A stretch of DNA of 64,000 nucleotides from contig MNTV01000032.1 of the NCBI GenBank assembly GCA_001917175.1, forward strand, positions 95,547-159,546. Reading direction: 5' to 3'. Below are positions 35,278 through 42,745 of this stretch, piece after piece (within the stretch, counting starts at the first letter, position 1; every line of letters begins with the position of its first letter). Origin of the DNA: Azospirillum sp. 51_20 (GTDB lineage Bacteria; Pseudomonadota; Alphaproteobacteria; RF32; CAG-239). A program made the position numbers and the translations under genes. Under the pieces are notes generated by a model. That model was given only the letters and a program-made list of their open reading frames with translations. It was not told the DNA's origin and searched no databases.

Positions 35278-37995
35278 ATGAACGATACGCAACGAACGAT
35301 TGAACAGGCGCTTTCCTTGCGCGCCCCGCAAAAGGAAAGCCTCGACATTCTGGTACAAATTTTAAACAAAATCGTCTTAAGCAAAGAGATGTCCGCCGAC
35401 GAAGCGCTGCGCCTGATTCGGGAAGTCTGCCCTTCCGTCAAAGACTTCGAACATGCCTTTCCCTGCATTTGCTTCGCCATTGCCACCGGCGTGGGCAAAA
35501 CCCGGCTGATGGGAGCGATGATCGCCTATCTGCACGCGGAAAAAGGCATAAAAAACTTCATGGTTCTGGCCCCCAACCTGACAATCTACAACAAGCTCAA
35601 AACCGACTTCACGCCCAATACCGAAAAATATGTTTTTCCCGGGTTGAAAGCGCTGGTTGACGTTCCGCAGATCATCACCGGCGACGACTATCATCAGGTC
35701 GGCGGTTTGTTTGACAACCCGAATGACAACCGTGTCCGCATCAACATCTTCAATATTTCCAAGATTGATTCCGACAAAGACGCACGCGGCATGCCGCGCG
35801 TCCGCCGAATGGCCGAATATCTGGGACAGTCTTATTTCGACTATCTTTCCGGTTTAAAGGATTTGGTTTTGATTATGGATGAAGCGCACCGCTACCGGGC
35901 CAACGCCGGCATGGCCGCCATCAATGAACTGCACCCGGTTTTGGGGATTGAACTGACGGCCACCGCAAAATCCGTCGGTGCCAAGGGCAAACCCTTCCGC
36001 AACATTGCCTATGAATACAATCTGGCACACGCCATTTGCGACGGTTACGTCAAAAAACCGGCAGTCGTCGGCCGCCTGGATTTTAACCGCGACCTGTACG
36101 GAAGCAGCAATTCCGAAGCGTTGGAAAATCTGAAAATCAAAGACGGCATCAAAGTACACGAAAGCATCAAGGCGGAATTGCAGGTTTATGCCGACAACAA
36201 GAAGGCCAAACTGGTCAAACCTTTTATGATGATTGTTGCCCAGAACATCGACCATGCGGAAAGCATCGAGGCAAAAATAAAAAGCGACGATTTTGAAGGC
36301 GGCCGCTATAAAGACAAGGTTATCGTCGTCAACTCCAAACAAAACGGCGAACTGAAAGACGAAGTTCTGCAACGGCTGCTGGCAATCGAAAACGCCGATG
36401 AACCGACCGAAATCGTTATCCATGTCAATATGCTGGGCGAAGGCTGGGACGTCAACAACCTTTATACTATTGTGCCGCTTCGCACCGCCGATTCCAAAAT
36501 TCTGGTCGAACAGACGATCGGCCGCGGTCTGCGTCTGCCGTTCGGAAAACGAACCGGCATTGACGGCATCGACCGCCTGCATGTGATTGCGCACGACAAA
36601 TTCTCGGACATCATTAATGCCGCTCAGGCGGAGCAATTTGAGTTTCAGCAGGAATATATCGACAACACGGACAGCGGCCTGACGGGAAAAAAGGCGGAAG
36701 ACAACACCAGTAAACTGGACGAAGAAGTGAAAAAAGGTCACATCGTCGTCACCCGGCCGGCACCGGACAAACAGGGTACTCTGCCGGTTTTTGACAATGA
36801 TGTCAATAAACGGATCGGTAACATCGTGCGCGAGGCAATTAACGAAACCAGCCGCTACGCCCTGACCGCCGAAAACCTGCTGACGCCGGACAATCAAAAC
36901 AAAATTGTCGAAATCGCAACCGAAAAAATCAAGGAAATCCGGCTGGAAAATTCCGAATTATCGCTTGAACCGCTGGTTGACATCAAAGAAACGGCCAAGC
37001 GCTATACGGAAAGCTTCATCAAACTGAACATTTCCGTCCCGCGGATAAAAATTCTGTATGAACAGGAAGGTGATTTTACTTTTGACGATTTTGATATTGA
37101 TACCGCGGATTTTGCCGGTTATCAACCTTTGCGACCGACAGTTATCATCGGTGAACTGATGGATAAAAGCAAACAGGATGAAATGAAGGCCGCATTTGTC
37201 GACTGCCATTCGGACATCACGCACTATCTGCTGGTGCCGCTGATTGAAGACCCGGCCATCTCATACCAGAAAAACGCCGACTTGCTGTACAAGCTGATTC
37301 ATCAGGTGATTGATTACATCACTTCCTACTCCGGCAGCGAACTGAACACCCGGAAGATTCTGTACTTCCACGGTGAAAAACTGGCGCAAAAAATCTGCAC
37401 GCAGATAAAGGCCCATCTGCGGGAAGCGCCGATGACCAAACGAGTCAAAATAGACAGCGGATATGCCGCGGTCACTTCCGCCTCTTACAAAATCAGCACA
37501 ACGGAAGGACAGGAGCCTGTAAATATCCGCGCCTTCGTCCGCGACAAGGAAAAAATCCGCAATTTGGTCTTTACCGGTTTCAATAAATGCCTGTTCGCTA
37601 AACAAAAATTCGATTCCAATACCGAAAAGGAACTGGCGGAAATTCTGGAACGCACGCCGGCCGTGCAAAAATGGTTCAAAATCAACAACGACCGCGCCGG
37701 AGAAATCTTTGACATCAAATATTCGGACGACGATCGACAAATGCACCGTTACTTGCCGGATTTCATCGTCGAAACCGTCGACGCCAAATACATGATCGAA
37801 ACCAAAGCGGCAAATCAGATGAGCGACAAGGTTGTGCAGGCCAAAAAAGAAGCAGCCGTCGACTGGTGCAAAATTGCCACCGGGTTTGAGCGGGAGCATC
37901 ACGGCAAACCTTGGCACTACCTGTTGATCCCCGACACGACCATTGTCGCCGACCGCGGTTTTGACAAACTCGTCAGCGATTTTAAGGAAGATTAA
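35278..37995 (+). CDS. Type III restriction endonuclease subunit Res
   Basis: This 905-residue superfamily 2 helicase-nuclease has Walker A ATGVGKT (69-75) and the DEAH box at 201-204. Later helicase motifs include the QTIGRGLRLP segment. A C-terminal nuclease core (RYLPDFIVET...YMIETK) lies near residues 835-855. Type III enzymes cut DNA about 25 bases from an unmethylated site after ATP-driven sliding. The AAGAGAT site precedes the ATG. Its methyltransferase partner is about 2 kb downstream, separated by three other genes, which is unusual. Confidence 0.92.
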   Translation: MNDTQRTIEQALSLRAPQKESLDILVQILNKIVLSKEMSADEALRLIREVCPSVKDFEHAFPCICFAIATGVGKTRLMGAMIAYLHAEKGIKNFMVLAPNLTIYNKLKTDFTPNTEKYVFPGLKALVDVPQIITGDDYHQVGGLFDNPNDNRVRINIFNISKIDSDKDARGMPRVRRMAEYLGQSYFDYLSGLKDLVLIMDEAHRYRANAGMAAINELHPVLGIELTATAKSVGAKGKPFRNIAYEYNLAHAICDGYVKKPAVVGRLDFNRDLYGSSNSEALENLKIKDGIKVHESIKAELQVYADNKKAKLVKPFMMIVAQNIDHAESIEAKIKSDDFEGGRYKDKVIVVNSKQNGELKDEVLQRLLAIENADEPTEIVIHVNMLGEGWDVNNLYTIVPLRTADSKILVEQTIGRGLRLPFGKRTGIDGIDRLHVIAHDKFSDIINAAQAEQFEFQQEYIDNTDSGLTGKKAEDNTSKLDEEVKKGHIVVTRPAPDKQGTLPVFDNDVNKRIGNIVREAINETSRYALTAENLLTPDNQNKIVEIATEKIKEIRLENSELSLEPLVDIKETAKRYTESFIKLNISVPRIKILYEQEGDFTFDDFDIDTADFAGYQPLRPTVIIGELMDKSKQDEMKAAFVDCHSDITHYLLVPLIEDPAISYQKNADLLYKLIHQVIDYITSYSGSELNTRKILYFHGEKLAQKICTQIKAHLREAPMTKRVKIDSGYAAVTSASYKISTTEGQEPVNIRAFVRDKEKIRNLVFTGFNKCLFAKQKFDSNTEKELAEILERTPAVQKWFKINNDRAGEIFDIKYSDDDRQMHRYLPDFIVETVDAKYMIETKAANQMSDKVVQAKKEAAVDWCKIATGFEREHHGKPWHYLLIPDTTIVADRGFDKLVSDFKED

Positions 37996-38031
37996 TGTAA
38001 AATATTTCATACACAACGGTGTCAAACAACA

Positions 38032-38060
38032 TTGACATTGTGCATAAAATATCGTATATT
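38032..38060 (+). promoter_or_regulatory. Strong promoter and inverted repeat of the Panacea toxin-antitoxin pair
   Basis: TTGACA (38032-38037), a 17-base spacer and TATATT (38055-38060) give an excellent sigma-70 promoter within the type III locus. A near inverted repeat (AATGTAAAATAT at 37994-38005 and ATATTTACATT at 38056-38066) flanks it and could be the operator for the antitoxin's HTH. Confidence 0.75.
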
Positions 38061-38084
38061 TACATTATATCGAGGAGCACGACA

Positions 38085-38858
38085 ATGACAAATGTTTTAA
38101 GAAGCCTGAGAGAACAAAAAGGCATCTCTCAGGACGAGTTGGCGTCTGAATTAAAAATAAGCCGTCAGACCCTAAGCAAATACGAAAACGAAGAAACTAA
38201 ATTTTCTTTAGACATCATAAAAAAATTGGCCAGATTTTTTGATGTCGATTACTCATGCTTCATCGACAACAAAATGCCGCCGGAAACAACCTATAACATT
38301 ATAGGAAACACGCCCAAAGAAAACAAAACCGATATCCGCATCAACATTCCGCAGGAAAATATCAACAAATTCAAACAGGTTCTGCTTTATATCCTTAACA
38401 AAGTCGGCGCTAAACCGAATGTCGGGCAAACGGTAATTTACAAGCTTCTTTACTTCATAGATTTTGATTATTACGAAATATATGAAGAACAGCTGATGGG
38501 GCTGAAATATATCAAAAACACATACGGTCCGACGCCGGTTGATTTTGCCAAATTAATAAAACAGATGGAAGACGACGGTTCTTTGGAAGAAATAAAAACC
38601 AAATATTTCAACCATGATCAAACCAAATATCTTCCCCGCGTTCAACCTGACTTGTCCCTGCTTTCTGGACAGGAACTGGCGCATATTGACAAAGAACTGG
38701 AACGCCTTGCCGGCCGGACGGGAAAAGAACTGTCGGAATTCTCACATAAGGACATTCCGTGGATCGGCGCGGAAATGAACGAGGTTTTGGAGTACGAGGC
38801 CGTTTTTTACAGAACCCCGGAAACTTCTGTTCGGGAGTATGACGAAGCAGATGATTAA
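38085..38858 (+). CDS. Panacea-domain antitoxin with N-terminal XRE HTH
   Basis: This 257-residue protein has an XRE helix-turn-helix (about 1-60, LREQKGISQDELASELKISR) and a C-terminal Panacea/DUF4065 domain (about 100-225; VIYKLLYFIDFDYYE and KYIKNTYGPTPVDF). Panacea proteins act as antitoxins against several unrelated toxins. The ATG at 38085 follows GAGGAG. It overlaps the next gene by 8 bases, as toxin-antitoxin pairs often do. It probably represses its own strong promoter. Confidence 0.88.
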   Translation: MTNVLRSLREQKGISQDELASELKISRQTLSKYENEETKFSLDIIKKLARFFDVDYSCFIDNKMPPETTYNIIGNTPKENKTDIRINIPQENINKFKQVLLYILNKVGAKPNVGQTVIYKLLYFIDFDYYEIYEEQLMGLKYIKNTYGPTPVDFAKLIKQMEDDGSLEEIKTKYFNHDQTKYLPRVQPDLSLLSGQELAHIDKELERLAGRTGKELSEFSHKDIPWIGAEMNEVLEYEAVFYRTPETSVREYDEADD

Positions 38859-39222
38859 CTACGTAACTGTTCCCGAGTTTGACAAGGATTTCAAAACCTT
38901 GTCAAAAAAATTCCGAACTTTGGAAAAAGATTTCGGACATATGAAAAAATACACGATAGAAACGTTTTACGAAAAAGGTGTCCCGACAACGGCGTTTGTC
39001 CCCATTGAAGGTTTTTGCGGAGAAAACTATACTTCCAACAAAATGCGCAAGTTTTCCTGCCAGTCGTTAAAAGGCAGAGGTTCGGCATCGGGTATCAGGG
39101 TTATTTTCATCTGGGAAGAAGAAACGCGAAAAATAACTTTTATCGAAATCTATTTTAAAGCAGATCAAGCCAACGAAAACAAAGAACGCCTGCAAAAATT
39201 TATAAAAGAAAATTTCGGATAG
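38851..39222 (+). CDS. RelE-like toxin paired with the Panacea antitoxin
   Basis: This 123-residue protein begins with a segment typical of RelE/ParE-fold toxins (VPEFDKDFKTLSKKF), followed by beta strands with basic residues and a GIRVIFIWEEE...ITFIEIYFKAD end. RelE enzymes cut ribosome-bound mRNA. An ATG 12 bases upstream (38839) is also possible. The gene order antitoxin then toxin and the overlap support a type II system. Its site inside an RM operon suggests stabilisation or a second defence layer. Confidence 0.8.
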   Translation: MINYVTVPEFDKDFKTLSKKFRTLEKDFGHMKKYTIETFYEKGVPTTAFVPIEGFCGENYTSNKMRKFSCQSLKGRGSASGIRVIFIWEEETRKITFIEIYFKADQANENKERLQKFIKENFG

Positions 39223-39233
39223 GATAATTCAAT

Positions 39234-39992
39234 ATGTATTGTTACTTGTTCTATGAGTTCTATACTCCGACACAAACATCTCATTCAATTTACAACTGGT
39301 GGAAAGATATCTGGTTGCCGGCGGCCGGTGCAATAGCAATTCCATTACTGGTTTGGTGGTTAAGTTGGCTTTTTGGAGCAAGCCGTGCTGAACAACAAAA
39401 GGAATTGAGAGATTTGAGAAATAATCTTAATTTGCTTTCATCTATACTACTATCAACCTTTCAATCTCTGCTGTCATTAAAAGAAAATTTTGAAAACTGT
39501 CAAAAAATATATCCGTTAAAAATTACTCCTTATGATAAAATAAATAAAATTGACAAATGTTTATTCATTGATTTTCCAATACTGAATAATATTGATATTT
39601 CTAAATACTCCCCTTGTATAAATGCATATGGTAATTTTGTTATCGACTTAGTGAATATTAAACAAGGTTGTCGCATATTAAACGAAATGATTTTGCACAG
39701 AAATGAAGTGTTAAAATCAATCGGTTCCTGTGAGGATGAGCACATGAAAAAACTCAGAATTTTTGATTTTATTGCCGAAGATTCTGAAAATAATATTTCT
39801 AATCTGATGAGAACGAACAAACTAATACTGGAAATAAAAGAACTGGTTGATAAAATAAATATTTTAAAAACAAAAATAAAAGGCCTAAACTTAGAAGAAG
39901 TAACATTTGATGAAAACTCTTTACAACAATTTAAAAATATAAAATTAGAAATTGAGAAATATATTCAAAATACAAAGGAACCAAATAAATGA
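39234..39992 (+). CDS. Unknown membrane-anchored protein in the type III RM operon
   Basis: I do not recognise this 252-residue protein. It has one strong membrane segment (about residues 28-48, Trp- and Leu-rich) and a long AT-rich, Lys/Asn/Ile-rich helical domain with coiled-coil character (about 50-250). It is translated 12 bases after the toxin and overlaps the methyltransferase gene by an ATGA. The base composition is much poorer in GC than that of the res gene. A membrane-bound effector or scaffold would fit a defence role, but that is inference. Confidence 0.7.
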   Translation: MYCYLFYEFYTPTQTSHSIYNWWKDIWLPAAGAIAIPLLVWWLSWLFGASRAEQQKELRDLRNNLNLLSSILLSTFQSLLSLKENFENCQKIYPLKITPYDKINKIDKCLFIDFPILNNIDISKYSPCINAYGNFVIDLVNIKQGCRILNEMILHRNEVLKSIGSCEDEHMKKLRIFDFIAEDSENNISNLMRTNKLILEIKELVDKINILKTKIKGLNLEEVTFDENSLQQFKNIKLEIEKYIQNTKEPNK

Positions 39993-41623
39993 CTGAAAAA
40001 TTGCAGAGACTGGAACTGACATGGCCGGGGAAGGAAGACAGATTTAACCCGGAACCGCGGATATTGCTGGAAGACAAGAAAAAGTCCTATTCCCGATCGG
40101 CCGAACAGACGGATTTGCTGGACTCTGCGGTCAAGCCGACTTTCGACAACATGCTGATCCACGGTGACAACCTGCTGGCCTTGAAAGCTCTGGAGCAGGA
40201 CTATAGCGGCAAAATCAAGTGCATTTATATTGATCCGCCGTATAACACCGGCAACGCTTTTGAACATTATGACGACGGTCTGGAACATTCCATCTGGCTT
40301 TCTCTGATGAGAGACAGATTGGAGATTTTGAAAAGGTTACTTTCTAATGATGGTGGCTCTATATGGATTTCTATCGATGCCGACGAGAGTCATTATTTAA
40401 AGGTTTTATGTGATGAAATCTTCGGCCGTCAATGTTTTGTTGATGAAGTTATCTGGCAACGAGCCTTTGCTCCTGTAAATTTAAAGAAAACGCTTTCACG
40501 TTCTCATGATACAATTTTAGTATATTGCAAAAATTCTATAGGATTTGAATTAAATAAACTCCCTCGTTCTGCAGAGACTAACTCCCGTTATAAAAATCCA
40601 GATAATGATCCTCGAGGCCCTTGGACTTCAGGAGATTTATCAGTCGGTCCTGCTATTGAAAAAAACATATATGAAATAACAACTCCATCCGGAAGGAAAT
40701 GTTTACCCCCCAAAGGATACTCATGGCGTGTATCAAAAGAAAAATTACAAGAAATGATAACAGAAAAGAAAATTTATTTTGGGCCTACTGGAGAAAACGC
40801 TCCTCGCATCAAACGCTTTTTAGTAGACGTTAAAGATGGTGTAGTTTCAACCACCTTATGGACAAGGAATGAATGCGGAGACAATCAGGAAGCAAAAAGA
40901 GAAATTAAGGCCTTATTTTCTGATGAAAAAAATCCGTTTGATACCCCAAAACCCGAACGTTTAATTCAAAGGATCTTAACATTGGCATCCAACCCCGGCG
41001 ATCTTGTTTTAGACAGCTTTTTAGGCTCCGGCACCACCGCCGCCGTAGCACAAAAAATGGGACGTTGTTGGATTGGAGTGGAAATGGAAGAAACGGCGTA
41101 TAGTTATTGTCTGCCCCGCCTGAAAAAAGTAATCGACGGCGAAGATCAGGGCGGCATCACCAAAGCGGTTAATTGGCAGGGCGGCGGCAGTTTCAAATTC
41201 TATGAACTGGCTTCTTCCCTGATCGTTACCGACAAATACGGACAACAGATCATTTCCAAAGAATACAACGCCGACATGCTGGCCGAAGCCATGTGCAAAA
41301 TCTTGGGCTATCGCTATAAACCGGATAAGGAAATTTACTGGAAGCAGGGCTTTTCTTCCGAAAAGAACTTTATCTATACCACTACCATGAGCTTGCAGGA
41401 AAGTTCGCTTGACCGCCTTGCCGAAGAAATCGGCGACAACAACCTGCTGATTTGTTGCAGCGCCTTCGTCGGCAACAGCAGGATATATCCTAACATCTCG
41501 GTCAAAAAAATTCCCGCCGCTATTCTCAAAAAATGCGAATGGGGCCGCGAAGGCTACCCCCTAAACCTTCGCAACTACCACCCAACCGACGAAGAATTTG
41601 AGTTCGAAGAAGAAGAGGAGTAA
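39989..41623 (+). CDS. Type III DNA methyltransferase subunit Mod
   Basis: This 544-residue beta-class adenine methyltransferase has motif IV DPPY (82-85) before motif I (DSFLGSGTT, about 346-354), as expected of N6-adenine enzymes. The middle (about residues 105-345) is the target-recognition domain. It is clearly AT-richer than the flanking conserved regions, a sign that it was exchanged by recombination. Mod gives the site specificity to Res. The start overlaps the upstream unknown gene, and the RelA/SpoT gene follows after 2 bases. Confidence 0.93.
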   Translation: MTEKLQRLELTWPGKEDRFNPEPRILLEDKKKSYSRSAEQTDLLDSAVKPTFDNMLIHGDNLLALKALEQDYSGKIKCIYIDPPYNTGNAFEHYDDGLEHSIWLSLMRDRLEILKRLLSNDGGSIWISIDADESHYLKVLCDEIFGRQCFVDEVIWQRAFAPVNLKKTLSRSHDTILVYCKNSIGFELNKLPRSAETNSRYKNPDNDPRGPWTSGDLSVGPAIEKNIYEITTPSGRKCLPPKGYSWRVSKEKLQEMITEKKIYFGPTGENAPRIKRFLVDVKDGVVSTTLWTRNECGDNQEAKREIKALFSDEKNPFDTPKPERLIQRILTLASNPGDLVLDSFLGSGTTAAVAQKMGRCWIGVEMEETAYSYCLPRLKKVIDGEDQGGITKAVNWQGGGSFKFYELASSLIVTDKYGQQIISKEYNADMLAEAMCKILGYRYKPDKEIYWKQGFSSEKNFIYTTTMSLQESSLDRLAEEIGDNNLLICCSAFVGNSRIYPNISVKKIPAAILKKCEWGREGYPLNLRNYHPTDEEFEFEEEEE

Positions 41624-41625
41624 CC

Positions 41626-42681
41626 ATGCCCAAACAAGATAGACGACAAATTTATCCTAAGTTTTCTAAAAAAGAAATTAATAAAGCAGCCTCTAATCTC
41701 GGACGAACTCTAAAAGAAAATGGATTTATTTCTGCATCAGATGAAGACATTGTTGAAAATTGGAGAGCATCTCATACTCATATCCTAAACACCTGGCAAG
41801 TTGTTTTGAGAAATAGAATAAAAGGGAATAGTGTTATTTTTGCACAAAGACTAAAAAGAAAGAATACAATTTACGATAAATTGGAACGCTTTCCCGATAT
41901 GCAATTAGCCAGAATGCATGATATTGCAGGCTGTCGCTTAATTTTTAAAAATGAAGCGGATATGTTGGAATATATAAGCAAGCTGCATAAGGCTACTGGA
42001 TTTCATCATATAAGAAAAGAAGGACAATACAAAGACTATATAACAAATCCTAAAGAAAGTGGATATAGAGGCATTCATGATGTTTATGCTTATCAAAGTA
42101 AAAAAGGTTATGACCGCTCTGATAAATGGAATGGATTATTAGTTGAAATTCAATATCGTACTATATACCAACACGCATGGGCAACAGCTGTTGAGGTAGC
42201 AGATTATCTAACAAATTGCAGGGCTAAATTCAGTCAAGGGAATAGTGACCAGCAAGAATTTTTCAGATATGCAAGTGAAATCATTGCAAGAGCTTATGAA
42301 AATAGAGTATCTTGCAAAAATACATTATCAAACCAAGATCTTATAGCTAATTTTAAAAAATTAGAACAAAAAACCAATCTATTACAAAGACTAAAACAGT
42401 TAAAAAGCATTTCAAAAATACCAGAAATTTTTAAACAAAATTTAGTTATACATTTTACAATAAAAGATGATCAACCAAAATTTGATATTTATGGCTTTAA
42501 TAGTTTGCCTGTTGCTGGTATCCATTACTTTATATTAGAAAAAAAATATCCAACCGATGATATTGTATTGGTAAAAAGCTCCGACAGGAAAAGTATATTA
42601 GAAGCATATAGGAACTATTTTGCAGATGCTAAGGATTTTACAGGATATATTGAAGAAGGTATAAAAAAACTTTCCTCTTAA
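41626..42681 (+). CDS. RelA/SpoT-domain protein (possible alarmone-synthetase effector)
   Basis: This 351-residue protein has a RelA/SpoT nucleotidyltransferase domain (about 60-210). The motifs RMHDIAGCRLIF (substrate-binding), ESGYRGIHDVY (conserved Tyr/Gly) and EIQYRTIYQHAWAT (catalytic Glu) match synthetases. A further C-terminal region (about 230-351) is not recognised and could be a regulatory or antitoxin domain. Small alarmone synthetases of the toxSAS/CapRel kind inhibit growth after infection. It is 2 bases after mod, so it is surely part of this operon. No hydrolase domain is present. Confidence 0.82.
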   Translation: MPKQDRRQIYPKFSKKEINKAASNLGRTLKENGFISASDEDIVENWRASHTHILNTWQVVLRNRIKGNSVIFAQRLKRKNTIYDKLERFPDMQLARMHDIAGCRLIFKNEADMLEYISKLHKATGFHHIRKEGQYKDYITNPKESGYRGIHDVYAYQSKKGYDRSDKWNGLLVEIQYRTIYQHAWATAVEVADYLTNCRAKFSQGNSDQQEFFRYASEIIARAYENRVSCKNTLSNQDLIANFKKLEQKTNLLQRLKQLKSISKIPEIFKQNLVIHFTIKDDQPKFDIYGFNSLPVAGIHYFILEKKYPTDDIVLVKSSDRKSILEAYRNYFADAKDFTGYIEEGIKKLSS

Positions 42682-42745
42682 ATTTTCCAATAGTTTTATC
42701 TGGCAAATTCTAATATTTTCCCAATAATTTTCCAACATCAAATTA

